Shown: piece after piece, positions 43,557 through 52,477 of the stretch
How the letters are laid out: each line of letters begins with the position of its first letter
Numbering within the stretch: position 1 is the stretch's first letter
Assembly: GCA_021202275.1 (NCBI GenBank)
Contig: JAJQDI010000015.1
Span: 286,637 to 350,636, forward strand
DNA from: Bacteroides sp.
Lineage (GTDB): Bacteria; Bacteroidota; Bacteroidia; Bacteroidales; Bacteroidaceae
Reading direction: 5' to 3'
Length of the DNA: 64,000 nt
Made by a program: the position numbers and the translations under genes
Notes under the pieces: generated by a model
Told to the model about the DNA's origin: nothing
The model's database searches: none
Seen by the model: the letters and a program-made list of their open reading frames with translations, nothing else

Positions 43557-44873
43557 TTAAATTCCTTTATGGATAAAAGCCGCAATATCTTCGATCACAT
43601 ACGAAGCCACCGGTTTTCCCTGTTCGTATTCGGAAGGCAGGCAAATTCCTTCTCCTTCAAAAAACAAATGATTCAGTGCCGGATAGCTTTTCATTGTCAC
43701 GTTCGGACGATCTGTAAGTCCCTGTTGCCAGAGCACATAGTCTTTCATAGTCACCTGATAGTCCCGTTCTCCCTGAAGAGGGAACGCAGGGATAGAAAGG
43801 GAGCGAAGCGTCTCCAGCGCATCGTATTTCATAGCAAACTGCCAGTAAGCCTCCGAACCTATATTCAGCGGAAACCCCAGCGAAGCATCATATTCCTCTG
43901 TTCCGTACAGATCCAGGTTGTCACAGCTATTTTTCACCCGGTCTACAAATTCACGGTTCAGCCCTGGTTGCCCGTGAGAAAGCAGATATTCCAATTGCTC
44001 CGCGAGCAATTGGTTGAGGGGACGTGGAGAGCCTGCCATCATCACAATTCCTGCTACATCTCCCGCCCGCTGAGCGATGCGGGGAGCCAGGTTAGCTCCC
44101 TGACTAAGGCCTATTACATATACCGAAGACAATTCTGGTAGAGTAGTTGCCTGCCATACAGCTGCTACGGCATCATTCACTGTCTCATCATCGAATGTAC
44201 CTGTCCCCTCTCTCTCCCAGCCCGCACCATATACCAAGGTACGTTTGTCGTAACGGATGGTAGCAATTCCCTTGTCCGCCAACCGGTCGGCCATATCCCG
44301 GAAAATCATATTCGGCCCAACAGTGCCGTCCCGGTCCGAAGGTCCGGAACCATGCACCAGAACAGCGACCGGGAAAGGTCCTGCTCCTGCCGGAAGTTTC
44401 AATATGCCGGGAAGTTCATATTCTTCCCACCGGACCACGATCTCACGTTCATCCTTTCTCACTCCGGCCGCTACCGGAGGGGATGAAGCAGGCAGGAAGC
44501 GTATTCCGTTTATCTGTCCCTCTTCATTGACAGACAACAGAAAGATCAAAGTGTCTTTCTCAAATCTTACTTCCGAAGTGACCACCGTGTTGCCTTGTAT
44601 TTTATCTACTTTCCAGTCTCCTTTGGACTGATAAGCACCAAATTGTGCTTCCAACTGACCATATACCTGTCCCCACGTCCCGGAAGGAACCTGAGTTCGT
44701 ATCTCCTCCTGCAGATATACAGAGATAGAGTCGCCCATACTTCGCCGGATATAACCGAATATTTTCTCCGTGAATTCTTCCGGTTGTCCGGCAAATAAAG
44801 TACCTGTACTCAGGCAGACTACTGCCAGCCAAACAACCATTCTCTTCCGGAAATCCATTCTTTCTGTATTCAT
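43557..44873 (-). CDS. Secreted alpha/beta hydrolase with N-terminal DUF3887-like domain
   Basis: A 438-residue protein. A signal peptide (MVVWLAVVCLSTGTLFA-G) is followed by a small alpha/beta domain at about 30-130 (EEFTEKIFGYIRRSMGDSI … WGQVYGQLEAQFGAYQS), which I recall as DUF3887. The alpha/beta hydrolase domain follows: FPVAVLVHGSGPSDRDGTVG (oxyanion), VIGLSQGANLAPRIA (nucleophile Ser in GLSQG), PLQGERDYQVTMKDY (acid) and ALNHLFFEG (His). Probably an esterase. It is 12 nt downstream of the SPFH gene and 22 nt upstream of the Arc-like gene. Confidence 0.88.
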   Translation of the reverse strand: MNTERMDFRKRMVVWLAVVCLSTGTLFAGQPEEFTEKIFGYIRRSMGDSISVYLQEEIRTQVPSGTWGQVYGQLEAQFGAYQSKGDWKVDKIQGNTVVTSEVRFEKDTLIFLLSVNEEGQINGIRFLPASSPPVAAGVRKDEREIVVRWEEYELPGILKLPAGAGPFPVAVLVHGSGPSDRDGTVGPNMIFRDMADRLADKGIATIRYDKRTLVYGAGWEREGTGTFDDETVNDAVAAVWQATTLPELSSVYVIGLSQGANLAPRIAQRAGDVAGIVMMAGSPRPLNQLLAEQLEYLLSHGQPGLNREFVDRVKNSCDNLDLYGTEEYDASLGFPLNIGSEAYWQFAMKYDALETLRSLSIPAFPLQGERDYQVTMKDYVLWQQGLTDRPNVTMKSYPALNHLFFEGEGICLPSEYEQGKPVASYVIEDIAAFIHKGI

Positions 44874-44885
44874 AACTACTCCTTA

Positions 44886-45860
44886 TTAATGGTGTAATGT
44901 TCCCGTGTTTATCACTGGCTGGGCAGCTTCGTCTGCGCAAAGAACCACCAACAGATTACTTACCATAGCTGCCTTCTTCTCTTCATCCAGCTCCACGATC
45001 TCCTCTTCAGAGAGTTTATGAAGTGCCATCTTCACCATAGATACGGCTCCTTCCACGATCTTTTCACGAGCAGTGATGATCGCAGAAGCCTGTTGTCTGC
45101 GCAGCATCACCGCGGCGATCTCGGGGGCATAGGCCAGATAATTGATCCGGGCTTCTACCACCTCTATTCCTGCCATAGACAAGCGTTCGTTGACCTGTGC
45201 TTCCAATTGCTCATTGATCTCTTCACCCCCTGAACGCAGAGTGATGCCGTGGATATCCGTCTCATTATCATCATACGCATATTGTCCGGCCACCTGCCGC
45301 AAGGCCGCATCACTCTGTATCTTGACAAAATTCTCAAACGCGTTCATCCGGTTGGCTACAGAGTTGGGGATAGCTACCTGGGCCGAACCATTTTTATGGG
45401 TAGTGGTAGCCGAACTCATGGCCATGGTTTGTGCATCAATCTCAAACATCGCTTTGTACGTATCCCTGAGCTTCCAGACAAGTACCAGACCGATCATCAC
45501 CGGATTACCGATCTTATCATTTACCTTGATCGGGGTTACATCCAGGTTACGTGCCCGCATAGAGAGTTTCTTCTTACTCAGGAAAGGATTGACCCAATAG
45601 AAACCGGTATCCCGGAACGTACCTTTGTACTTCCCGAAAAAGACCATCACCAGGGCTTCATTGGGTTCCAGAGAAAAGAATCCGAATATCATAAAGATAA
45701 AGATCACTATACCGGCAAAGCCTCCGCCAAATCCCCAGCCGACATGAGTATCTACAAATGTAAACGCCCATATAGAAACCACCAGTATCAGAATCGCCAC
45801 TGCTATCATCAGGAAACCACTTGTCCTGAATCCACTGAAATCTTTCTCATTTGTGTTCAT
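44886..45860 (-). CDS. SPFH domain (band 7/stomatin-like) membrane protein
   Basis: A 324-residue protein with two N-terminal membrane helices (about 14-32 and 39-58) and an SPFH domain from about 62 to 270: SLEPNEALVMVFFGKYKGTFRDTGFYWVNPFLSKKKLSMRARNLDV, then RQVAGQYAYDDNE and the helix VNERLSMAGIEVVEARINYLAYAPEIAAVMLRRQQASAIITAREKIVEGAV. Such proteins form oligomers and organise membrane microdomains or control proteases. It leads a four-gene run. Promoter at 45895-45926. Confidence 0.93.
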   Translation of the reverse strand: MNTNEKDFSGFRTSGFLMIAVAILILVVSIWAFTFVDTHVGWGFGGGFAGIVIFIFMIFGFFSLEPNEALVMVFFGKYKGTFRDTGFYWVNPFLSKKKLSMRARNLDVTPIKVNDKIGNPVMIGLVLVWKLRDTYKAMFEIDAQTMAMSSATTTHKNGSAQVAIPNSVANRMNAFENFVKIQSDAALRQVAGQYAYDDNETDIHGITLRSGGEEINEQLEAQVNERLSMAGIEVVEARINYLAYAPEIAAVMLRRQQASAIITAREKIVEGAVSMVKMALHKLSEEEIVELDEEKKAAMVSNLLVVLCADEAAQPVINTGTLHH

Positions 45861-45894
45861 AAGTACAAAGTTTTATAATATCATTTTGATATCA

Positions 45895-45926
45895 CAAATA
45901 TATCGTTTGCAAATTACAGAAACAAA
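45895..45926 (-). promoter_or_regulatory. Promoter of the SPFH operon
   Basis: On the minus strand TTTG (45923-45926), 20 nt, then TATATTTG (45895-45902): both elements of the Bacteroidota promoter at correct spacing, 34 nt before the SPFH start codon. Confidence 0.75.
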
Positions 45927-46004
45927 GCATCTACAGAAAATTGTTCTTGTTTTAACATTTATTCTGTTTCTGAATTTCTCTTCCTTTATACAGGGATAAG
46001 AAAA

Positions 46005-46044
46005 AGTTTGCCGGGAGACTCAGAATAAAGTCTCCCGGCAAACT
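46005..46044 (-). terminator. Terminator of the transsulfuration gene pair
   Basis: A perfect 16-bp stem AGTTTGCCGGGAGACT/AGTCTCCCGGCAAACT with an 8-nt loop, followed on the minus strand by T residues. It lies 27 nt after the stop codon at 46072. Confidence 0.9.
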
Positions 46045-46071
46045 GTAGGATAAAGAATTTATACTTCCGGA

Positions 46072-47304
46072 TTAGCTTAACGCCTGACAAATATCTGCAA
46101 ACAGATCTTCTACAGCCTCCAGCCCTACTGAAATACGGATCGTATGCTGAGATACATCCATACTCTGACGCTGTTCCTCCGTAAAATTACCATAGATCGT
46201 ACTGGCCGGATGAATAGCCAAAGTTTTATTATCAAACAGATTAGTAGCCCGTCGGATCAACCGGAGACGATCCATAAACCGGAAACATACCTCACGCGAC
46301 TCCAGGTCGAACGTAAACATTGCACCGGGACAGGTCCCGAACTGTTCCTTGCTGATCTCATAAAAAGGACTACTTTCCAGTCCCGGATAGCTTACCCGGC
46401 ATACCTGAGGCAATTCCGCCACACGCTTTGCCAGTTCCAGACACGAACTGGCCTGACGGCTGTAACGGACCTCCAGAGTCTCCAGCCCCAACGTCTGGGC
46501 ATATGCGGTCTGTGGAGTCATGTATGCACCCAGATTACGATGTACTTCTTTGCGCAGCTTAGCTGTAAAAGCAGATCTGCCCACCTGCGCGGCCAACTCT
46601 CCCAGGCGTGGAGAACAATTCCAGTCGAACGTTCCGTAATCTATGATCAGCCCACCCAGACTGGTAGCACCGCCGGAGATATACTTGGTACTGGAAACGA
46701 TTTCCATATCAATACCGAACTCCCGCGCGTGGAACACATGGAAAGGTACAATGGTAGTATCGGCGATCAGAGGAATATTCCGTTCCCTGGCAATGGAGGC
46801 GAGAAGCCTCAGATCGGCAACCTCCAACTGCGGATTGGTGATCGTTTCCAGAAAAATAAAACAGGTATGTTCATCGATCGCTGCTTTCACAGCCTCAGCA
46901 GACAGCAGGTCACAGAAACGAGCTTCTACACCGAAAGCACTCAGCGTACTTTTAAATAAAGAGTAGGTGTTGCCAAACAGGTGAGAAGAGGTCACTATAT
47001 TGGAACCGGCATAGGCTACAGTCATACATATATTACTGATAGCTGCCATTCCGGAGTTCATCGCAGTCACGCTCAACGCACCGGTCAGTGCCTGTATCCG
47101 CTGCTCAAAATATTGTACGGTCGGATTCGTAATACGTGAATACGCATGTTCGGAACTCAATCCGCAAAATGCTTTTTCCATCTCTTCCGCCGAGTCGAAC
47201 TCATAAGCTGCTGTCTGATAGATCGGCATAGCCAGTGAGTGATAGGCATCTTCCTTCTCATACGGGGTATGGAGAAGTTGAGTGATCTTATTTTTTTCTT
47301 CCAT
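46072..47304 (-). CDS. Cys/Met metabolism PLP enzyme (O-acetylhomoserine sulfhydrylase / cystathionine gamma-synthase type)
   Basis: A 410-residue fold-type I PLP enzyme. Landmarks: YQTAAYEFDSAEEMEKAFCG and YSRITNPTVQYFEQRI at the N-terminus, and SSTKYISGG carrying the PLP lysine. The substrate-binding region LAIHPASTIYGNFTEEQRQSMDV and RISVGLEAVEDLFADI close it. SHLFGNTY and FLETITNPQLEV are closer to O-acetylhomoserine-type enzymes than to cystathionine beta-lyase, but the exact reaction is inferred. ATG 47304 is chosen over 47334 because the latter overlaps the preceding gene. Cotranscribed with the MalY/PatB-type lyase. Confidence 0.9.
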   Translation of the reverse strand: MEEKNKITQLLHTPYEKEDAYHSLAMPIYQTAAYEFDSAEEMEKAFCGLSSEHAYSRITNPTVQYFEQRIQALTGALSVTAMNSGMAAISNICMTVAYAGSNIVTSSHLFGNTYSLFKSTLSAFGVEARFCDLLSAEAVKAAIDEHTCFIFLETITNPQLEVADLRLLASIARERNIPLIADTTIVPFHVFHAREFGIDMEIVSSTKYISGGATSLGGLIIDYGTFDWNCSPRLGELAAQVGRSAFTAKLRKEVHRNLGAYMTPQTAYAQTLGLETLEVRYSRQASSCLELAKRVAELPQVCRVSYPGLESSPFYEISKEQFGTCPGAMFTFDLESREVCFRFMDRLRLIRRATNLFDNKTLAIHPASTIYGNFTEEQRQSMDVSQHTIRISVGLEAVEDLFADICQALS

Positions 47305-47308
47305 AATC

Positions 47309-48484
47309 TTATTTACTGATTTTCTCACACGCATCGCGCAACTGATCCAAAGCCTGCTTCAGGACAGAGCGCGGACAGGCTACATTAAGGCGCATAAATC
47401 CTTTTCCCTCTTTGCCGAAAATCGTGCCATCATTCAATGCCAGATGGGCACCGTCTACAAACAGATCCACCAATTGCTCCTGCTCCAGACCCAGCTCCCG
47501 GCAATCTAAAAAGATCAGGTAAGAGGCCTGCGGACGGATCATACGGATCTGAGGAATATACTTCTCCAGGTACTCACCGGTATAGTCTATATTCCCACCA
47601 ATGTAAGCGATCACCTGATCGAGCCACTCAGTTCCATGACTGTATGCGGCTACTACACCTATATAGGCAAACATATGACTTTCGTCCAACTCACTGGCAG
47701 ACATATAGGCGCGATAGCGATGTCGCAACGATTCATTCTCTATGATACAATAGGAACTGGCCAGTCCCGGCATATTAAACGCTTTACTGGGCGACATAAA
47801 CGTCAGCGAGTTGTCCCGGGCCTTATCTGAAACAGCGGCGAATACCTGATGCTGCCAGGGAGCCAAAGTCAGGTCGGCGTGTATCTCATCAGAAACCACA
47901 AGCGTACCACTTTCGAAACAAATATCGGCCAGAGTCACCAGTTCTTCACGGGTCCAGACCCGCCCACCCGGATTGTGAGGATTGCTCAACAGCAACATTT
48001 TACATCCCTGTACATCCTTACGCAAACGATCGAAATCGATATGATATTGCCCGTCCCTGAGGTTCAGCGGACTATATACCACTTCCCGGTGGTTATGTCC
48101 GGTCACCAGAAAGAATGGATGATACACCGGAGGCATCACCAGCACTTTATCTCCGGGTTGTGTGAAACACTGAAGCGCGAAAGCAATTCCCCTCACAATC
48201 CCGGGACTAAAGATAAGCGTTTCTTTATTTATCTCCCATCCATACCGGCTTCCGACCCAGTTGATGATAGAAGTATACCAGGATTCCGGGATCACTGTAT
48301 ATCCCAGGATCTCATTGTCTAATCTGCGACGCAGGGCTTCCACAACAAAAGGAGGAGTTTTCAGATCCATATCCGCTACCCACATCGGAAGCAGATCACT
48401 CCGTCCCCAGCGTGCGGGAAGTGCCTCCAATTTCAGTGCGTCCGTACCATGCCGATCTACTATCTCATCAAAATTATAAGTCAT
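47309..48484 (-). CDS. MalY/PatB family aminotransferase class I C-S lyase
   Basis: A 391-residue PLP enzyme of the MalY/PatB group, usually a cystathionine beta-lyase making homocysteine. It begins YNFDEIVDRHGTDALKLEAL and LPMWVADMDLKTPPFV, the family start. The PLP lysine is in FMSPSKAFNMPGLASSY, and NPHNPGGRVWTREEL precedes it. With the gamma-synthase-type gene 4 nt downstream, the pair can make homocysteine from cysteine. The start at 48484 is preferred; a longer reading to 48517 would run into the promoter. Confidence 0.9.
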   Translation of the reverse strand: MTYNFDEIVDRHGTDALKLEALPARWGRSDLLPMWVADMDLKTPPFVVEALRRRLDNEILGYTVIPESWYTSIINWVGSRYGWEINKETLIFSPGIVRGIAFALQCFTQPGDKVLVMPPVYHPFFLVTGHNHREVVYSPLNLRDGQYHIDFDRLRKDVQGCKMLLLSNPHNPGGRVWTREELVTLADICFESGTLVVSDEIHADLTLAPWQHQVFAAVSDKARDNSLTFMSPSKAFNMPGLASSYCIIENESLRHRYRAYMSASELDESHMFAYIGVVAAYSHGTEWLDQVIAYIGGNIDYTGEYLEKYIPQIRMIRPQASYLIFLDCRELGLEQEQLVDLFVDGAHLALNDGTIFGKEGKGFMRLNVACPRSVLKQALDQLRDACEKISK

Positions 48485-48514
48485 TTCTTCCTTATTAAGT
48501 ATGTAAATGCGTTG

Positions 48515-48522
48515 CAAAAGTA
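48515..48522 (-). promoter_or_regulatory. Bacteroidota -7 promoter element of the transsulfuration pair
   Basis: TACTTTTG on the minus strand, 31 nt upstream of the ATG at 48484. Confidence 0.6.
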
Positions 48523-48618
48523 CGACACATCCTTTTTAAATCTGAAAAAACAGGTTTTTTTCCATAAAAAAGAGAAAAAAATACCATAATTGTGGTAGAG
48601 GCCCGATGGTTTTGTATG

Positions 48619-48626
48619 TACCTTTG
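48619..48626 (+). promoter_or_regulatory. Bacteroidota -7 promoter element of the HAD gene
   Basis: TACCTTTG, 19 nt upstream of the ATG at 48646. TTG at 48590 lies somewhat far for a -33 element. Confidence 0.6.
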
Positions 48627-48645
48627 CGAAGCGAATAAAAAGGTT

Positions 48646-49428
48646 ATGAAGAAAGCTCTATTTTTTGATATAGACGGAACACTCGTCAGTTTCGAGACTC
48701 ACCGTATCCCTGCCTCTACCGTGAATGCTCTGCGAACTGCCAAACAGAATGGGCATAAAATATTTATCGCCACCGGCCGGCCGGGCATGATCATCAACAA
48801 CCTTGCTGCTCTGGGCAATGATCTGATCGACGGATACATTACCATGAACGGTGCATACTGTTTCACGGGAGATCAGGTGATCCACAAAAACTCCATACCT
48901 GCGGAGGATGTGCAGACCATGGGCCGCCTGTCTACGGAACACAATTTCCCATGTATATTTGTGTCCGAACATGATATCTGTGTCTGCCACCCCAATGAAC
49001 TGGTCGATCAGGTATTCCAGGATATGCTGCACGTTGGTTCCATACCTGCGAGGACTGTCGGGGAAGCTACTTCCCTGGAAATCTTTCAAATGACCCCATT
49101 TATTACACCGGAGCAGGAAGCATATACCATCCATCTGCTTCCCCACTGCGAATCGGGACGCTGGTTCCCGGCTTTCTCTGACATTGTCGCCAAAGGCAAT
49201 TCCAAACAACGGGGCATCGATGAGATCATTGCCTATTTCGGGATCTCTCTGGAAGACACCGTTGCGTTCGGCGATGGTGGGAACGACATCAGTATGCTGA
49301 AACACGCGGCCATCGGAGTAGCTATGGGAAATGCCAACCCGGAGGTAAAAGAGGTGGCCGATTACGTGACCGATACCGTGGACAATGACGGTCTCTGCAA
49401 GGCCATGCAACATCTTCAGCTGATCTGA
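48646..49428 (+). CDS. Cof-type HAD-IIB family phosphatase
   Basis: A 260-residue haloacid-dehalogenase-fold phosphatase. Motif I is D8-I-D10 (FFDIDGTLVSF), motif II is IATGRP, the motif III lysine is in AKGNSKQRGIDEI, and motif IV is VAFGDGGNDISML. The C2B cap domain lies between, at about 85-190. Such enzymes dephosphorylate sugar phosphates or cofactors such as PLP. ATG 48646 is chosen because an earlier in-frame start at 48592 lies upstream of the promoter element. It is monocistronic, as palindromic element copy G follows. Confidence 0.92.
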   Translation: MKKALFFDIDGTLVSFETHRIPASTVNALRTAKQNGHKIFIATGRPGMIINNLAALGNDLIDGYITMNGAYCFTGDQVIHKNSIPAEDVQTMGRLSTEHNFPCIFVSEHDICVCHPNELVDQVFQDMLHVGSIPARTVGEATSLEIFQMTPFITPEQEAYTIHLLPHCESGRWFPAFSDIVAKGNSKQRGIDEIIAYFGISLEDTVAFGDGGNDISMLKHAAIGVAMGNANPEVKEVADYVTDTVDNDGLCKAMQHLQLI

Positions 49429-49529
49429 GTGGAGTATTTAAACTGCATGTTTCACAATCCGGTTTACCGGCTTACAAAACACAATGATAACACCTGATTG
49501 AGATAAAACGACTGATTCGCATGAATCCG

Positions 49530-49561
49530 ATCGTAAATCAGTAAACCGTAAATCGTAAATC
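49530..49561 (+). repeat. Palindromic AT-rich element, copy G (right arm only)
   Basis: TCGTAAATCAGTAAACCGTAAATCGTAAATC matches the right arms of copies C, D and F. A left arm is not evident; GGTTTACCGGCTTAC near 49462 may be a remnant. It sits just upstream of the helicase gene promoter. Confidence 0.6.
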
Positions 49562-49575
49562 TGATTTTTATCTTT

Positions 49576-49583
49576 TATCTTTG
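49576..49583 (+). promoter_or_regulatory. Bacteroidota -7 promoter element of the Pif1-TPR gene
   Basis: TATCTTTG, 23 nt before the GTG start at 49607 and 15 nt after repeat copy G. Confidence 0.6.
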
Positions 49584-49606
49584 CGGGCATACTTAGAGCC
49601 TGTTTT

Positions 49607-51616
49607 GTGAATTTTACACCAGACACCGACAACACGGAGTTTCAGGATGCTCTGAAACTGATCCAATATACCCGCCAGTCTGTTTTTCTGACCGGAAAAG
49701 CAGGGACGGGCAAATCTACCTTTCTGAAATACATCTGCGAACACACCAAGAAAAAACATGTGGTGCTGGCACCAACGGGTATAGCCGCGATCAACGCCGG
49801 AGGCAGCACCATGCACAGCTTTTTCCGGCTCCCGTTTCATCCGCTTTTGCCGGATGACCCCAACCTGAGCCTGCAAAAAGGAAGGATCCACGATTTTCTT
49901 CGTTATAACAAAATACACCGTAAACTTCTCGAACGCATCGAACTGGTGATCATTGATGAGATCTCCATGGTGAGGGCCGACACGATAGATGCCATCGACC
50001 GGATCTTACGGGTATATTCCCACAATATGCGCGAACCTTTCGGAGGCAAGCAGGTGTTGCTGGTAGGGGATGTATTCCAGCTGGAACCTGTGGTCAAGTC
50101 CGATGAGCGGGAGATCATCAACCGGTTCTACCCTACTCCTTACTTTTTCTCGGCACGGGTATTCAGCCAGATCGACCTGGTATCCATTGAACTCAGAAAG
50201 GTATACCGCCAGACCGATCCGGTCTTTGTGAATGTATTGGATCATATCCGCACCAACGCTGCCAGTGCCGCAGACCTGCAACTGCTCAACACACGCTACG
50301 GAAGTACCATTGCCCGGGAAGAAGAGGATATGTATATCACCCTGGCTACCCGTCGGGATACAGTGGATTTCATCAACGACAAAAAGCTGGCTGAACTACC
50401 GGGAGACCCAGTTACTTTCGAGGGAGAGATCACAGGGGATTTTCCGGAAAACAGTCTCCCCACTTCTAAAGAACTTGTACTGAAACCGGGAGCCCAGATC
50501 ATCTTCATCAAAAACGACTATGACCGCCGCTGGGTCAATGGTACCATTGGAGTAGTCAGCGGCATAGACGAACAGGGAACTATTTACGTTATCACCGAAG
50601 AGGGCGCGGAACATAATGTGAAAAAGGAGTGCTGGCGCAACATCCGCTACACGTACAACGAGAAGAAAAAAGAAATTGAAGAGGAGGAGTTAGGAACCTT
50701 TACCCAATATCCCATCCGACTGGCCTGGGCCATCACGATACACAAAAGCCAGGGACTGACATTCAGTAGGGTGGTAATTGACTTTACAGGAGGGGTCTTT
50801 GCCGGAGGACAGGCATACGTAGCACTGAGCCGGTGCACTTCATTAGACGGTATTCAGCTCAAAAAGCCCATCAGCAGGGCCGACATATTTGTGCGCCCGG
50901 AGATCGTCGGCTTCGCGCAACGCTTCAACAATCAGCAGGCCATAGATCGGGCACTCAAACAGGCACAGGCCGATGTGGAATATGCCGAAGCGGTAAAAGC
51001 TTTTGAAAAAGATGATCATGAGGAATTCCTCTCCCACTTTTTCAAAGCCATTCATTCGAGGTATGATATAGAAAAACCGCTGGCACAACGGTTTATCAGA
51101 AAGAAGCTGAGTATCATTGCCAAACTGAAAGCGGAGAACAGGCAACTCAGGGAGAAGATGATTCAGCAACAAAAGAACCTGGAAAAACTGGCCCGGGAGT
51201 ATTATCAGATGGGAAATGATTGTATCACTCAGGCGCACGACACACGCGCGGCATTGGCCAACTACGACAAAGCCCTGGAACTCTATCCGGAATATACAGA
51301 TGCCTGGATCCGTAAAGGGATCACCTTCTTCAACATCCGGGAATACAAGGAGGCGGAGATCTGTTTCAGTCAGGCGGTAAAACTGCGCCCGGCAGAATTC
51401 AAAGGATGGTACAACCGAGGAAAACTCTATCTGAAAACTCAGGATACCGAAAAGGCGATAGCCAATCTGGATAAAGCTACCAGTCTGAAACCCCATCACC
51501 CCGGAGCACACGAACTATTCGGGGACGCGCTGATGCAGGCAGGGAAAGAATCGGAAGCTGCCCTGCAGTGGAGACTGGCGGAAGAGTTGCGAAAGAAAAA
51601 AGGAAAAAAAGAATAA
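49607..51616 (+). CDS. Pif1-like SF1 helicase with C-terminal TPR repeats
   Basis: A 669-residue protein. The N-terminal 440 residues are a Pif1/RecD-type helicase: Walker A G30-KAGTGKST38, VVLAPTGIAAINAGGSTMHSFF (motif Ia), LVIIDEISM (Walker B), LLVGDVFQLEPV (III), and AWAITIHKSQGLTF with YVALSRC (motifs V/VI). A coiled region at about 490-540 leads to three TPR units (AREYYQMGNDCITQ, ALANYDKALELYPEYTDAWIRKG, AEICFSQAVKLRPAEFKGWYNRG). The helicase may resolve structured DNA and the TPR part bind a partner; both are inferred. Start is GTG 49607, fitting the promoter position. Confidence 0.9.
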   Translation: MNFTPDTDNTEFQDALKLIQYTRQSVFLTGKAGTGKSTFLKYICEHTKKKHVVLAPTGIAAINAGGSTMHSFFRLPFHPLLPDDPNLSLQKGRIHDFLRYNKIHRKLLERIELVIIDEISMVRADTIDAIDRILRVYSHNMREPFGGKQVLLVGDVFQLEPVVKSDEREIINRFYPTPYFFSARVFSQIDLVSIELRKVYRQTDPVFVNVLDHIRTNAASAADLQLLNTRYGSTIAREEEDMYITLATRRDTVDFINDKKLAELPGDPVTFEGEITGDFPENSLPTSKELVLKPGAQIIFIKNDYDRRWVNGTIGVVSGIDEQGTIYVITEEGAEHNVKKECWRNIRYTYNEKKKEIEEEELGTFTQYPIRLAWAITIHKSQGLTFSRVVIDFTGGVFAGGQAYVALSRCTSLDGIQLKKPISRADIFVRPEIVGFAQRFNNQQAIDRALKQAQADVEYAEAVKAFEKDDHEEFLSHFFKAIHSRYDIEKPLAQRFIRKKLSIIAKLKAENRQLREKMIQQQKNLEKLAREYYQMGNDCITQAHDTRAALANYDKALELYPEYTDAWIRKGITFFNIREYKEAEICFSQAVKLRPAEFKGWYNRGKLYLKTQDTEKAIANLDKATSLKPHHPGAHELFGDALMQAGKESEAALQWRLAEELRKKKGKKE

Positions 51617-51690
51617 AGCATACAACCCTCCTGTCTCGTCTGCTGTTGATACAGATGGACAGGCTATAATCCGGAAAAAACGAGAAACCG

Positions 51691-52299
51691 ATGTTACTGA
51701 AACTTTACAAGAAAAACAATGATCCGCGAGACCTGCAACAGGTAGTGGATATACTGAACGACGGAGGATTGATCATCTACCCGACCGATACCATGTATGC
51801 CATAGGATGCCACGGACTGAAGGAAAGAGCTATTGAACGCATCTGCCGCATCAAGAATATAGACCCGCGCCGGAGCAACTTATCTATCATCTGTTACGAC
51901 CTGAGCGTGATCAGCGAATATGCTAAAGTCAACAACGATGTGTTCAAGCTCATCAAACGGAACCTTCCGGGACCGTTTACTTTTATCCTCAACGGAACTA
52001 CCCGCCTGCCTAAGATCTTTCGCAACCGGAAGGAGGTCGGAATACGTATGCCCGACCACGCGGTCATACGTGAAATAGCCAGGATGTTAGATGCTCCCCT
52101 TATGACTACCACTCTCCCCTATAACGAAAGTGAAGACATAGAATATGCCGTAGATCCGGAACTGATCGAAGAGAAATTCGGCAAAACGGTAGATCTGGTG
52201 ATTGACGGAGGCATAGGAGAAATCTCTTATTCTACAGTGGTAGACTGCACCGGAGATGAACCGGAAATCATCAGACAGGGAAAAGGCATACTGGATTAA
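51691..52299 (+). CDS. L-threonylcarbamoyladenylate synthase (Sua5/YrdC family)
   Basis: A 202-residue YrdC-domain protein that makes the activated intermediate for the t6A37 tRNA modification. Signature segments: GLIIYPTDTMYAIGCHG, KERAIERICRIKNIDP, LPGPFTFIL, GIRMPDHAVIREI and APLMTTTLPYNESED. It has only the YrdC domain, with no Sua5 extension. Cytosolic. It follows the helicase gene by 74 nt and is followed by a strong hairpin. Confidence 0.93.
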   Translation: MLLKLYKKNNDPRDLQQVVDILNDGGLIIYPTDTMYAIGCHGLKERAIERICRIKNIDPRRSNLSIICYDLSVISEYAKVNNDVFKLIKRNLPGPFTFILNGTTRLPKIFRNRKEVGIRMPDHAVIREIARMLDAPLMTTTLPYNESEDIEYAVDPELIEEKFGKTVDLVIDGGIGEISYSTVVDCTGDEPEIIRQGKGILD

Positions 52300-52346
52300 G
52301 AAAAAATAGTCCCGGCTTCATAACAAGACAGAGAGGTGTACGATAA

Positions 52347-52382
52347 AACAACCAGGTGTCCGGTATCGGACACCTGGTTGTT
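52347..52382 (+). terminator. Perfect hairpin after the Sua5/YrdC gene
   Basis: AACAACCAGGTGTCCG and CGGACACCTGGTTGTT form a perfect 16-bp stem with loop GTAT, 47 nt after the stop. The flanks are only moderately T-rich. Confidence 0.75.
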
Positions 52383-52477
52383 CAGTATTCTACTCAGAAT
52401 GATTATTTTTACACCCTGGCATAAGATTTGCACATATTAGTTGTAATCATTCATGTACCTTCAATTCATCTTCAAAC

